This document shows, piece after piece, positions 1 to 8,940 of a DNA stretch of 64,000 nucleotides. A program made the position numbers and the translations under genes. Source of the stretch: Gammaproteobacteria bacterium (GTDB lineage: Bacteria > Pseudomonadota > Gammaproteobacteria > CAJXQU01); contig JALSRM010000002.1 in the NCBI GenBank assembly GCA_026984775.1, positions 1 to 64,000 of the forward strand, in the 5' to 3' direction. Position 1 is the stretch's first letter; every line of letters starts with the position of its first letter. Under the pieces are notes generated by a model, which did not search any database, was not told where the DNA came from, and worked only from the letters and a program-made list of their open reading frames with translations.

Positions 1-403
1 TTCCGAGCCCGAACACCTGCGAGGACTGCCACAACACCCGCAGCTTCAGTGGCGCACGATTTAACCACAGCGGGATCACCGGTAACTGTGCGAGCTGCCA
101 CAACGGTGGACGGGCCCCTGGCAAGCCGAGCAACCACATTCCGAGCTCCAATACCTGTGAGGCCTGCCACCGACCGGGTAACTGGGGTGTGAGCCGGGTC
201 GATCACAGCGCAGTGCAGGGTGCCTGCTCGACCTGTCACAACGGCCGCATTGCCAAGGGCAAACCGAGCAACCACATTCCGAGCCCGAACACCTGCGAGG
301 ACTGCCACAACACCCGCAGCTTCAGTGGCGCACGATTTAACCACAGCGGGATCACCGGTAACTGTGCGAGCTGCCACAACGGTGGACGGGCCCCTGGCAA
401 GCC
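1..403 (+). repeat. Exact 127-bp direct repeat inside the cytochrome gene
   Basis: Bases 1-127 are identical to 277-403, a spacing of 276 bp (92 codons). This equals one four-haem unit of the protein. Identity at all third positions points to a recent in-frame duplication, or to conversion between units; more copies may lie left of the window. Confidence 0.93.
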
Positions 404-1004
404 AGGCAACCATATACAGAGTTCGAATGTTTGTGAGGCCTGCCATCGGCCAACACGATGGACACCCGTCTCTCGGGTGGATCATAGTGAAGTTCGTGGT
501 AGTTGCTTCACTTGTCATAATGGCCGCATTGCCAAAGGCAAGCCTGGCAATCATATTCAATCAGGGAACCAATGTGAGGCCTGCCATAGCACCAGAGGAT
601 GGACACCAGCAACTTTTGATCACAGTTCGGTCAGTGGTAACTGCGCGAGTTGCCACAATGGCAGTACTGCTACTGGGAAATCAGGTAATCATATTCAAAG
701 CTCAAATGTATGTGAGGCTTGCCATAGACCCATTAGTTGGTCCCCGGTAAGGAAAGTTGATCATAATGAGGTTCGTGGCAGTTGCTCAAACTGCCACAGA
801 AAACCTGGAAATCATATCCAGAGCAGTAACCAGTGTGAGCAGTGTCATAGTACCCGTAAGTGGGGAGGTGCCAAATTCAACCATGACGGTATTTTCAGTG
901 GATGTTCAGCCTGTCACAGGAAGCCGGGAGACCATCCTCGAACCAGTAACCAGTGTGAGCAGTGTCATAGTCCAAGAGGCGGATGGGATGATGCAGACGA
1001 TTGA
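1..1004 (+). CDS. Multihaem c-type cytochrome, repeat-built (5' end missing)
   Basis: The reading frame is already open at position 3 and runs to TGA at 1002-1004, so only the C-terminal 333 residues are seen; no start or signal peptide is in the window. There are 15 CXXCH haem-binding motifs, mostly of types CEDCH, CEACH, CASCH and CEQCH, in an alternating repeat of about 46 residues: CxxCHNG..GKP.NHI, then CExCH, then an aromatic/basic stretch and FNHSG or VDHS. The extra His residues (NHI, DHS) are probable distal haem ligands. Such proteins are periplasmic or extracellular electron carriers and need the Ccm system encoded just downstream. The last two repeats are shortened (CxxCHRKPGNH) and the protein ends in an acidic DDADD tail. 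The family is cytochrome c3/doubled-CXXCH-like; the electron partner is unknown. Confidence 0.88.
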   Translation, partial: PSPNTCEDCHNTRSFSGARFNHSGITGNCASCHNGGRAPGKPSNHIPSSNTCEACHRPGNWGVSRVDHSAVQGACSTCHNGRIAKGKPSNHIPSPNTCEDCHNTRSFSGARFNHSGITGNCASCHNGGRAPGKPGNHIQSSNVCEACHRPTRWTPVSRVDHSEVRGSCFTCHNGRIAKGKPGNHIQSGNQCEACHSTRGWTPATFDHSSVSGNCASCHNGSTATGKSGNHIQSSNVCEACHRPISWSPVRKVDHNEVRGSCSNCHRKPGNHIQSSNQCEQCHSTRKWGGAKFNHDGIFSGCSACHRKPGDHPRTSNQCEQCHSPRGGWDDADD

Positions 1005-1143
1005 ACCCTGTTTCGGGAAGCTGAAAAATGATCAATAAAGGTAGAACACATGAAAATCTTCAGTGTATTTAGGAGGAACCAATGAACGGAGAATGGCATT
1101 TGCCTGGTCTCCTATCAAATAGGAACTACTTTAAAAATATTAT

Positions 1144-1164
1144 CTTATCTAACAATTAGATAAG
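1144..1164. other. Inverted repeat in the cytochrome/barrel gene gap
   Basis: A 9-bp perfect stem (CTTATCTAA / TTAGATAAG) with a 3-base loop lies in the 246-bp AT-rich gap between the cytochrome gene and the next gene. It is not followed by a T-run, so it could be a protein-binding site or an mRNA hairpin rather than a clear terminator. Confidence 0.4.
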
Positions 1165-1250
1165 TTCGCTATTTCATGTATTAATTTATTATTCTATACT
1201 AACAAATGATTTTATGACCTCTCTCATCTATCGACGTGGTAGCAACCATT

Positions 1251-3821
1251 ATGGGTAAATCTCAAAAGCTTTCGTCACTGATTCATTTTTCTTTGTTGAT
1301 ACTGGGACTCGTGCTTTCTCCCAATAGCTTTTCGGTTGACAAGTTATTGGATGAGATAGCAGTGGAAAATGTCGGAGGCCAGCCCCGGATTGAGATCAAG
1401 TTTGTTGATTCACTTCAGTATGTCAATCATTCCCCGCCTGTCAAGGGAGATGAGCTGAGAATCAAGCTCCAGACACCCGGAGGTATTTCTGTCCAGCAAG
1501 CAGACTTTCGTAGAGAAACCCTACAATGGTCAGCAACTGAAAATGTACCGCTCGATCATGTTATTCTCGAACCGGATTTTGGCAAGAATCTTGAACTCAT
1601 AGTGACCTTTGACCGATCAGTCAGCTACAAGGTCATAGGAAGTGCGGATTCACGAAGCATTTATATCACCTTGACGGATCAGCCCGGGGCAGGGACGAAA
1701 CCACTCTCCCGTACACCGGCAGCAAAAGGAGCAACAAGATCCTTGGCTGCTGTACCTGCAGGGAAGATGTATTTTATCCAGATCCTGGCGAGTCAGAAAC
1801 CGATTAGCAATGATCTTGCAATCAAGAACAGACTAGGTGCAGATGTCCATGTATATACTGTATCGTCCAAGGCTAAAGGCAGAACGGTTTACAGACAACG
1901 GATCGGTCTTTTTTCAAGTAAGGAAGAGGCAAAGAAAACACTTTCCCTGCTCAGGAACAGCTATCCTGACGCATGGATCAGTGAAGCTACAGCAGATGAT
2001 ATAAATGCAGTTGGGGGCAGTGCCCCCATGACTGTGCAAACGAAAAGCTCAGAAGGCACTACTGAACCGGACTTTTCCAGTCCTGCGACAGAGAAAGTCG
2101 ATCTGTCCACGTTGAATCCTCAGGATGCAAAAAGGATCAGTGTCCTTATGGAGCAGGCACGATTGGCGATGGTTGAAAAGAACTATTCTCGTGCGATTCA
2201 ACTGTATGAAACCATTTTGACTTACCCTGAAAATGGTTACAGCAAGCAGGCACTGGAATTTCTTGGTCTAGCGCGTGAGAGAAACAACAACCATGCTCAG
2301 GCCAAGGCAATTTACGATGAATATCTTGCAAAATATCCGGAGGGTGAAGATGCGGAGAGGGTACGCCAGAGAATCGCGGGGATTCTCACCGCGCAGGAGG
2401 CACCAAGAGAAAAGCTCAGAAAAGCGGAGCCTAGGACCCAAATTTCTGCCGAAAAATCTGAATTTGAGCTTTTTGGTGGCTTTTCCCAGTTCTATCAACT
2501 GGATAAGCTGGAAACAGAGACGGATAGTCGCACCAACCAGTCAGAAATTATCTCTGATCTCGATCTGATTGCTCGTTACCGAAAGAACGATTATGAATAT
2601 TCTGGGCGCTTTTCCGGTGGCTACTTGCTGAATTTTCTGCCTTCAGGAGGCACCAGCAATACCGGCTTCACCGATCCCACACTTCCCCCGGTTCCTGGTA
2701 CGACACCTGTCCTTACCAGTACCGAGAATTCCGATGAAACAAGAGTAAGTACCATGTATTTTGAGGTACTGAATGTACGTCTGGATCACATGTTGCGCAT
2801 CGGCAGGCAGACGCGGAATACAGGAGGTGTTCTTGGTCGATTCGACGGAGGCCTGTTTGCCTATCGTGTCAATGAGTGGGCTAGGCTCAATTTCAACGTT
2901 GGTTTGCCTGTAGATACCTCGACCCAGAGCCCGGATACTGACAAAATCTTTTATGGAGCTAGTGTTGATATAGGGACTCTGGCGGACAAATGGGACTTCA
3001 ATGTTTTTATTATTGAACAAAGGGCGAACGGTCTGATCGATCGCCGTGCTATAGGTACTGAAGTACGCTACTTCGATCCAACGAAGTCCATGTTTGCACT
3101 CGTGGATTATGATATTTTTTACGATGATTTGAACTCATTTCTGTTTTTAGGCACTTGGACAGCGCCTACAAAAACCCTGTTCAATCTCACACTCGATTAT
3201 CGAAACAGTCCCATCCTTACAACCTCGAATGCTATTCAGGGGCAATTGGTCGATAATATAGGGCAGCTTGAAGGCCGTTTTACTTCTAATCAGCTCTTTG
3301 ATCTGGCCAGAGACAGGACACCTAAAAATACGACGGTGATCATCGGAGCGACTCACCCTATCAACGACATCTTCCAGATCAATGCAGATTATACTGTAAC
3401 AAGGTTGGAAGGTACGCCCGCATCAGGTGGCGTCGAGGCAACGCAGAGGACAGGTCCGGATTATTTCTACTCAACCACCTTGATTGCAAGTAATCTGTTC
3501 AAGGCAGGAGATACGATTCTTACAGGATTTCGGTATGCAGATACCACAGGGACAGATACCATCTCTTGGAATATAAATGCACGCTATCCTTTCAATGAGA
3601 AATTACGTGTGAACCCCCGCTTCAGAATCGATTATCGTGATAATGTCGATGGATCGACAGAATTTCTTTTGAGACCCGAACTGAGGATGGTTTATCGGGT
3701 CAAAAGAACATTGAATCTGGAACTTGAGCTGGGTGGTGAATGGAGTGATCTTGATTTGGGAACCACTACTGAACAGTCTATTGACTATTTCATGGTAGTG
3801 GGATACCGATTGGATTTCTGA
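1251..3821 (+). CDS. Secreted AMIN-like/SPOR/TPR protein with C-terminal outer-membrane beta-barrel
   Basis: About 856 residues from the ATG at 1251; a GTG at 1236 in the same frame is possible, and neither has a strong ribosome site. A signal peptide ends near SPNSFS. The order of domains is: residues ~30-150, a beta-rich AMIN-like module; ~171-247, a SPOR domain (MYFIQILAS... YRQRIGLFSSKEEA), a fold that binds denuded peptidoglycan glycan; ~295-380, two or three TPR-like helical repeats (NYSRAIQLYETIL, AQAKAIYDEYLAKYP); ~400-856, alternating polar/aromatic strands ending in Phe (GYRLDF), typical of an outer-membrane barrel. It therefore probably spans the outer membrane and reaches the cell wall. 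Lying just downstream of a multihaem cytochrome, it may be its conduit, secretion or anchoring partner; this is inference. No named family is recognised for the full protein. Confidence 0.72.
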   Translation: MGKSQKLSSLIHFSLLILGLVLSPNSFSVDKLLDEIAVENVGGQPRIEIKFVDSLQYVNHSPPVKGDELRIKLQTPGGISVQQADFRRETLQWSATENVPLDHVILEPDFGKNLELIVTFDRSVSYKVIGSADSRSIYITLTDQPGAGTKPLSRTPAAKGATRSLAAVPAGKMYFIQILASQKPISNDLAIKNRLGADVHVYTVSSKAKGRTVYRQRIGLFSSKEEAKKTLSLLRNSYPDAWISEATADDINAVGGSAPMTVQTKSSEGTTEPDFSSPATEKVDLSTLNPQDAKRISVLMEQARLAMVEKNYSRAIQLYETILTYPENGYSKQALEFLGLARERNNNHAQAKAIYDEYLAKYPEGEDAERVRQRIAGILTAQEAPREKLRKAEPRTQISAEKSEFELFGGFSQFYQLDKLETETDSRTNQSEIISDLDLIARYRKNDYEYSGRFSGGYLLNFLPSGGTSNTGFTDPTLPPVPGTTPVLTSTENSDETRVSTMYFEVLNVRLDHMLRIGRQTRNTGGVLGRFDGGLFAYRVNEWARLNFNVGLPVDTSTQSPDTDKIFYGASVDIGTLADKWDFNVFIIEQRANGLIDRRAIGTEVRYFDPTKSMFALVDYDIFYDDLNSFLFLGTWTAPTKTLFNLTLDYRNSPILTTSNAIQGQLVDNIGQLEGRFTSNQLFDLARDRTPKNTTVIIGATHPINDIFQINADYTVTRLEGTPASGGVEATQRTGPDYFYSTTLIASNLFKAGDTILTGFRYADTTGTDTISWNINARYPFNEKLRVNPRFRIDYRDNVDGSTEFLLRPELRMVYRVKRTLNLELELGGEWSDLDLGTTTEQSIDYFMVVGYRLDF

Positions 3822-3897
3822 GTAACAAAGTTGTGCTCTCATATCAAAATGCTTATTCAACCGGCGTGGTACGGTGTTCAAAGCTCAGAGGGATGTA

Positions 3898-4458
3898 ATG
3901 AGGGGTACGAGTATGCATATAATGAAATATCTGTTCTATATTGTGGTGGTATCCTGGGTTTTTACCAACGAGATTTCCGCTGAAGGAGCAGACATCACCC
4001 CGGAGCAAGCTGCTCCCATAACTGTCGAAGGCGAACGTATTGATCTAGGTGGTCGTGGTAGAATTCTCGATGATGTTGTTGTTGTCAAGGAGGATGATTC
4101 CTATTCAATAGAAATCAGGTTCAGCCAGTTTCTGCGCTCGATCTGGTATACTCCCCATGGTGTGGGAAAAACGGTTACAATCAAGCTGGAACCTTCGTTG
4201 ACGAGCAGGGTAGACAGAGATGCCCTGTCTGATCGGGCGGTTATCGTACCGGATATTGAAGGCCCTTTTCCTGTTGAGGAGATCCTGTACGAAGGTGTTT
4301 TCCGATCAAGCTTCGATCAGCGACGAACGGAGCAGGGCTTTCTCAGAGAGGTTGATGAAGGCCCTTTTTTGGTTCTTCGGTTCAACAAGGAATACAAGAT
4401 TGATGTGATTCAGGATTCTGGTTTCCGAAGTCTTACCATAAGGCTAGAAAAAAATTGA
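3898..4458 (+). CDS. Small secreted protein resembling the N-terminal module of the preceding barrel protein
   Basis: 186 residues from ATG 3898, chosen because AGAGGG lies 7 bases upstream and the peptide then starts with a signal sequence (MKYLFYIVVVSWVF...EISA). The remainder is beta-rich. The pattern SIEIRFSQFL..IWYTPHG matches RIEIKFVDSL.YVNHSPP of the upstream protein, and the C-terminal LVLRFNKEYKI...SLTIRLE matches LIVTFDRSVSY...SIYITL, so both proteins share one periplasmic AMIN-like module. The gene lies 76 bp after the barrel gene and 137 bp before ccmC. It may act with the barrel protein; the function is not recognised. Confidence 0.68.
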   Translation: MRGTSMHIMKYLFYIVVVSWVFTNEISAEGADITPEQAAPITVEGERIDLGGRGRILDDVVVVKEDDSYSIEIRFSQFLRSIWYTPHGVGKTVTIKLEPSLTSRVDRDALSDRAVIVPDIEGPFPVEEILYEGVFRSSFDQRRTEQGFLREVDEGPFLVLRFNKEYKIDVIQDSGFRSLTIRLEKN

Positions 4459-4595
4459 TCCATTCATGTCATTTTACTGTTTATCAGAAAGTGTAATTTC
4501 ATAGACACTGTTCAGTTTTCAGATTTGAGTAAATTTGTTTGTTACACATCTGTGATCTATCCAGTTTAATTATCTAGAGTCGAGAAAAGCGATAT

Positions 4596-5333
4596 ATGTG
4601 GACATGGTTACACAAACTGGGTTCGCCGAAAATTTTTTATAATCTGGCGAATCGACTGATACCCTGGTTTGGTTGGGGTGCCTTGTTATTGATGCTTTAC
4701 GGTCTGTATGGCGGGTTGGTTCAGGCGCCTGCGGATTATCAGCAGGGCGACAGTTTCCGTATCATGTATATTCATGTCCCTGCGGCGTGGATGTCGCTGT
4801 TTATTTATATGGTCATTGCCTTCTGCAGTGCTGTTTACCTGATTTGGAAGATCACGCTTGCAGATATCATCGCCCGCGCAAGTGCACCGATTGGAGCCTC
4901 GTTTACCTTTCTTGCACTTGTGACAGGTTCACTCTGGGGAAAACCCATGTGGGGGACTTACTGGATCTGGGATGCCCGCCTGACGTCTGAACTGTTGTTA
5001 CTGTTTATTTATCTGGGCTACATGGGGTTGGGGTCTGCAATCGAGGATCGACGGGTAGCTGCTAGAGCCTGTGCCTTGCTTGCAATTGTCTGTGTTGTGA
5101 TTATCCCGATCATCCATTATTCCGTAACTTGGTGGAATACCCTGCATCAAGGCTCCAGTGTGAGTGTTATGAATCAATCCAGTATCGATAAAAGTATGTT
5201 GGTACCCTTATTGGTGATGGCGTTTGCTTTCAAATTTTATTACGTTGCAGTTGTTCTGGTAAGGGCGCGAACGGATCTGCTTTTTCAGGAACGGAAGACC
5301 AATTGGGTCAGGAAGGTTCTGGTAAATGGGTGA
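4596..5333 (+). CDS. ccmC: Haem-handling protein CcmC of cytochrome c maturation
   Basis: 245 residues, six predicted membrane segments, the usual size for CcmC. It loads haem onto CcmE in the periplasm. The tryptophan-rich haem motif WGTYWIWD is at residues 119-126 and the flanking periplasmic haem-ligand histidines at His60 (HVPAAW) and His184 (NTLHQ) are present. It is the first gene of the ccm run here. ccmA and ccmB, which normally precede it and drive release of holo-CcmE, are not found upstream in this window. The stop overlaps the start of ccmD. Confidence 0.96.
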   Translation: MWTWLHKLGSPKIFYNLANRLIPWFGWGALLLMLYGLYGGLVQAPADYQQGDSFRIMYIHVPAAWMSLFIYMVIAFCSAVYLIWKITLADIIARASAPIGASFTFLALVTGSLWGKPMWGTYWIWDARLTSELLLLFIYLGYMGLGSAIEDRRVAARACALLAIVCVVIIPIIHYSVTWWNTLHQGSSVSVMNQSSIDKSMLVPLLVMAFAFKFYYVAVVLVRARTDLLFQERKTNWVRKVLVNG

Positions 5334-5505
5334 ATTCTTCCACATGGGTGGTTACGCCTTCTATGTCTGGCTGAGCTACGGGGTTGCTGCCGTTGTGTTG
5401 ATCGCAAATGTATTCATTCCACTGGTGAGAGACAGACAAGTCAAACGCGAACTGGCTATGAAAATGGTTAGAGACAACGAATTGAACCAAGAGAGTATTT
5501 CATAA
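5326..5505 (+). CDS. ccmD: Haem exporter small protein CcmD
   Basis: 59 residues starting at ATG 5326, overlapping the ccmC stop by 8 bases. It has the CcmD pattern: short N-terminus MGEFFHMGGYAFYVW, one membrane helix (GVAAVVLIANVFIPL), and a basic cytoplasmic tail (RDRQVKRE). CcmD is a small inner-membrane protein needed for release of holo-CcmE from CcmABC. The stop at 5503-5505 is 2 bases before ccmE. Confidence 0.92.
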   Translation: MGEFFHMGGYAFYVWLSYGVAAVVLIANVFIPLVRDRQVKRELAMKMVRDNELNQESIS

Positions 5506-5507
5506 AC

Positions 5508-5960
5508 ATGCATCCAGTCCGTAAACGCCGTCTTATTCTTGTTTCGCTTTTGATCGTTGGAGTGTCGATTGCCGTTGGTCTTATGTTGATGGCATTGGGA
5601 GAAAATCTGAATGTCTTTTATACCCCGACGCAAGTTCACGCCGGAGAGGTCCCCTCAGGGCATACTTTCCGTGTGGGAGGCATCGTCGAGGAGGGTAGTG
5701 TTGTCCATGATCCAGATAGCCTTGCTGTAACCTTCATTGTTACTGATACCGCAAATACAACAACGATCAAATATGACGGCATCCTTCCCGATCTATTCCG
5801 CGAGGGACAGGGAATCCTTGCAGAGGGAAAACTGGATGAGAACGGGATCTTTATTGCGACTCGTGTTCTCGCTAAACATGATGAAAAATATATGCCGCCT
5901 GAAGTAGACGATGCCCTGAAGGCTGCTCAAGATATAGGGGCTTATAAGCGAAACCAATGA
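5508..5960 (+). CDS. ccmE: Cytochrome c-type biogenesis haem chaperone CcmE
   Basis: 150 residues. A membrane anchor at ~8-31 is followed by a periplasmic OB-fold domain. The haem-attaching histidine is His124 in VLAKHDEKYMPPEV, with the conserved Tyr128 four residues later. CcmE binds haem covalently and carries it from CcmC to CcmF. The end overlaps the ccmF start by 4 bases. Confidence 0.97.
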   Translation: MHPVRKRRLILVSLLIVGVSIAVGLMLMALGENLNVFYTPTQVHAGEVPSGHTFRVGGIVEEGSVVHDPDSLAVTFIVTDTANTTTIKYDGILPDLFREGQGILAEGKLDENGIFIATRVLAKHDEKYMPPEVDDALKAAQDIGAYKRNQ

Positions 5961-7948
5961 CTCCAGAAATAGGACATTTTGCACTGGTAATGGCCCTTTG
6001 CTTGGCGCTGATTCAGGCGATTTTACCCTTGTGGGGTTCAGAACGTGGCAGTCTGTCCCTGATGGCCGTTGCCAGACCGGCGGCCTATGGACAATTTGTT
6101 TTTCTGACAATTTCCTATCTTGCGCTGACCTGGGCCTTTGTTAATCATGATTTCAGTGTGTTGTATGTGGCTAACAATTCCAATTCTGCCTTGCCACTGA
6201 TGTATCTAATCTCCGGTGTCTGGGGCTCGCATGAAGGTTCTATGCTGTTATGGGTTTTCATCATGGGAGGCTGGACAATGATGGTTGCCCTGTTCAGCCA
6301 CAGTCTGCCTGAGACAACGGTTGCCCGTGTGTTGTCCGTACTGGGTATGCTCAGTGTCGGGCTTATTCTGTTTATTCTGTTCACATCCAATCCATTTGAA
6401 AGACTCATCCCTGCGGCAGTTGATGGTGCCGATCTGAACCCATTGCTACAGGATCCAGGAATGGCCTTTCACCCACCAGTGCTCTATATGGGATACGTGG
6501 GATTATCGGTTCCATTTGCCTTTGCCATTGCGGCTTTGATTGGAGGACGGTTGGACTCTGCCTGGGCAAGATGGTCGCGTCCCTGGACGATCACGGCATG
6601 GATGTTCCTGACCCTAGGTATTACGCTGGGCAGTTGGTGGGCCTATTATGAACTCGGCTGGGGTGGCTGGTGGTTCTGGGATCCGGTGGAAAACGCCTCG
6701 TTCATGCCTTGGCTGACGGGTACGGCGCTGATCCATTCGTTGGCAGTCACAGAAAAACGTGGCCTGTTTCGAGGCTGGACTGTCTTGCTTGCGATCATTG
6801 CTTTTTCACTCAGCCTGTTGGGGACTTTTCTGGTTCGATCCGGTGTTCTGACCTCGGTACACGCCTTCGCTACGGATCCCACACGGGGGCTTTTCATCCT
6901 CGCTTTTCTGGGGATTGTCATAGGTGGCTCTCTGATCCTGTACGCCTGGAGAATGCAGACACTACGTGCCGTTGGTGAATTCAAGCCTCTGTCACGAGAG
7001 ACACTGCTTTTGCTGAACAATGTTCTGCTCGTGACAGCTGCTGCCAGTATCCTGATCGGAACCATATATCCTTTGATCATTGATGCTCTTGGCAAGGGGA
7101 AGATCTCTGTTGGCCCACCTTACTTCAATTCTATCTTCATTCCCCTGATGATCCCTCTGTTTCTCCTGGTAGGTATTGGCCCTCTGGTTCGTTGGAGGGA
7201 AGAGAGTGCCGGGAAACTATGGCGAGATACTCATAACATACTGATTGCTTTTATCATCGTCTTTGCAGCAAGCGCCTTTTTATTGATGCGTTCAGCTTCG
7301 ATCACGGTCCTTATTGGTCTGTTTGCAGCTATCTGGATGGTCGTTTTCAGCCTTGGATATCTTGGCAAGCGGCTGTCCAATCGACGGGGTCTGGCTGCAT
7401 TCAAAGGAGTATCCGCCAGTGTCTATGGGATGGTGATCGCACATATCGGCTTGGCAGTGACGGTGATCGGTGTGACCTTCTCCAGTGCATATAGTCTGGA
7501 TCACGACATTCGTATGGGCCCGGGAGATGAGAAGGAACTGGCCGGTTTCGTTTTCCGTTTCGAGTCCATCTCCCAACGAGAGGGGCCCAACTATGTGGCC
7601 AATGTGGCACTCTTTCGGGTCATGAAAGAGGGTAAGACTCTCGTGACGATGACACCAGAGAAGCGAATCTACAATGTCAGAAGAAATATGATGACCGAGG
7701 CTGCCATCGATACAAAACTGACTCGTGATCTCTATATCTCTCTTGGTAACCCCCCAGAGGAAGGAGACAAGTGGGCAGTGCGACTTTATTATAAACCTTT
7801 TATCAGCTGGATATGGGGGGGTGGCGTGATCATGGCTCTCGGAGGGTTGTTGTCGGTCCTGGATCGAAGATACCGGGTTGCTGCCAGAAAAAGAGCAGGT
7901 ATGAAAACAGCCCACAATGTAAAGAGCATCTCAGTAAATCCTGCCTAA
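5957..7948 (+). CDS. ccmF: Cytochrome c haem lyase subunit CcmF
   Basis: 663 residues with about 15 membrane segments, the normal length. The tryptophan-rich periplasmic motif GWGGWWFWDPVENASFMPW is intact, and histidines flanking it (e.g. AFHPPVLYMGY, LIHSLA) are present. CcmF takes haem from CcmE and, with CcmH/I, ligates it to CXXCH apocytochromes such as the one at the left edge of the window. It overlaps ccmE by 4 bases; ccmG begins 3 bases after its stop. Confidence 0.97.
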   Translation: MTPEIGHFALVMALCLALIQAILPLWGSERGSLSLMAVARPAAYGQFVFLTISYLALTWAFVNHDFSVLYVANNSNSALPLMYLISGVWGSHEGSMLLWVFIMGGWTMMVALFSHSLPETTVARVLSVLGMLSVGLILFILFTSNPFERLIPAAVDGADLNPLLQDPGMAFHPPVLYMGYVGLSVPFAFAIAALIGGRLDSAWARWSRPWTITAWMFLTLGITLGSWWAYYELGWGGWWFWDPVENASFMPWLTGTALIHSLAVTEKRGLFRGWTVLLAIIAFSLSLLGTFLVRSGVLTSVHAFATDPTRGLFILAFLGIVIGGSLILYAWRMQTLRAVGEFKPLSRETLLLLNNVLLVTAAASILIGTIYPLIIDALGKGKISVGPPYFNSIFIPLMIPLFLLVGIGPLVRWREESAGKLWRDTHNILIAFIIVFAASAFLLMRSASITVLIGLFAAIWMVVFSLGYLGKRLSNRRGLAAFKGVSASVYGMVIAHIGLAVTVIGVTFSSAYSLDHDIRMGPGDEKELAGFVFRFESISQREGPNYVANVALFRVMKEGKTLVTMTPEKRIYNVRRNMMTEAAIDTKLTRDLYISLGNPPEEGDKWAVRLYYKPFISWIWGGGVIMALGGLLSVLDRRYRVAARKRAGMKTAHNVKSISVNPA

Positions 7949-7951
7949 TCC

Positions 7952-8485
7952 ATGAAAAGAGTGATTTTTGCCCTTCCGCTGTTTCTGTTTCTTGCACTTG
8001 TCGTTTTGTTCATGGTTGGACTGGAGCATGATCCACGACTGATTCCATCTCCTTTTATTGGGAAGCCGGCGCCTCCTCTTTCACTGCCTCGCCTAATAAA
8101 GGATGATCAAATGCTTTCACGCGATGACTTGATAGGTGAGGTCATGCTGGTCAATTTCTGGGCCACTTGGTGTCCAACCTGCAAGGGAGAGCACGCGGTT
8201 CTGATGGAAATTGCCGACACCAACGAAGTTGCGATCTATGGAATTGATTACAAGGATGATCAGATAGCGGCAACAGCATGGTTGGAACGATTGGGGAATC
8301 CCTATCGGGCTGTCGGGTTCGACAAGGAGGGCAATGCGGCAATCGACTGGGGTGTTTATGGGACTCCAGAAACGTTTGTTCTGGACAAGGATGGTATTAT
8401 CCGTTACAAGCATGTTGGAGCGATCAGTTGGCAGGACTGGAAAGAGACCCTGGAGCCCTTGGTCAAACAATTACAGGAAGAATGA
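7952..8485 (+). CDS. ccmG: Thiol:disulfide interchange protein CcmG (DsbE)
   Basis: 177 residues: an N-terminal membrane anchor (~4-23) and a periplasmic thioredoxin fold with the active site WCPTC (Cys74, Cys77). The cis-Pro loop YGTPETF and the GAI segment of the CcmG family are visible. It keeps apocytochrome CXXCH cysteines reduced, using electrons from DsbD. The stop overlaps the ccmH start. Confidence 0.95.
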   Translation: MKRVIFALPLFLFLALVVLFMVGLEHDPRLIPSPFIGKPAPPLSLPRLIKDDQMLSRDDLIGEVMLVNFWATWCPTCKGEHAVLMEIADTNEVAIYGIDYKDDQIAATAWLERLGNPYRAVGFDKEGNAAIDWGVYGTPETFVLDKDGIIRYKHVGAISWQDWKETLEPLVKQLQEE

Positions 8486-8940
8486 AACAAATAACTGGCA
8501 TCTTGTTCATATTCTTGGTTTTCTTTTTGAACGCCTTTGTTTACGCCGAAGATCAAAGGTTTCCTTTTAAGGATCCGGAACAGGCCGAACAATTCAGAAA
8601 GCTGACCAAAGAACTGCGTTGTCTGGTCTGCCAGAATCAATCACTTGCAGATTCCGATGCGCCTCTTGCTCATGATCTTCGTAAGAAGGTTTTTCTCATG
8701 ATGAAAGAAGGCAAAACCAGTGATGAAATCATCCAGGAATTGGTTGCACGTTATGGTGAATTTGTTCTTTACCGACCTCGCCTTAGCAAGCAGACCTGGC
8801 TGCTCTGGTTCGCTCCAGTGATTGTTTTCATTATCGGGGTATTTGTCATCACCTATCTTGTCCGTCGGCGATCTGGAACGAGCGATATTGGAGAAAGAGA
8901 ACTAGAAACTGCTCATAAACTGCTCGAGGAAGAGGAATGA
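8482..8940 (+). CDS. ccmH: Cytochrome c maturation protein CcmH
   Basis: 152 residues from ATG 8482, which overlaps the ccmG stop (ATGA). A signal peptide ends near VYA, the redox motif LRCLVCQNQS (Cys47, Cys50) is in the three-helix periplasmic domain, and a C-terminal membrane helix (LLWFAPVIVFIIGVFVITYLV) follows. This is the short CcmH form; the TPR part is the separate ccmI gene. Confidence 0.95.
   Translation: MKQITGILFIFLVFFLNAFVYAEDQRFPFKDPEQAEQFRKLTKELRCLVCQNQSLADSDAPLAHDLRKKVFLMMKEGKTSDEIIQELVARYGEFVLYRPRLSKQTWLLWFAPVIVFIIGVFVITYLVRRRSGTSDIGERELETAHKLLEEEE

Noticed and set aside
1-900. Regular repeats suggesting a CRISPR array
   Set aside because: The repeats are codon-phased, diverge at silent sites, and encode haem motifs; no spacer-like unique units of constant length and no cas genes.
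220-1038. Long open frames overlapping the cytochrome gene in another forward frame
   Set aside because: They are a by-product of the GC-rich in-frame repeats; they lack ribosome sites and recognisable products, while the CXXCH frame is clearly coding.
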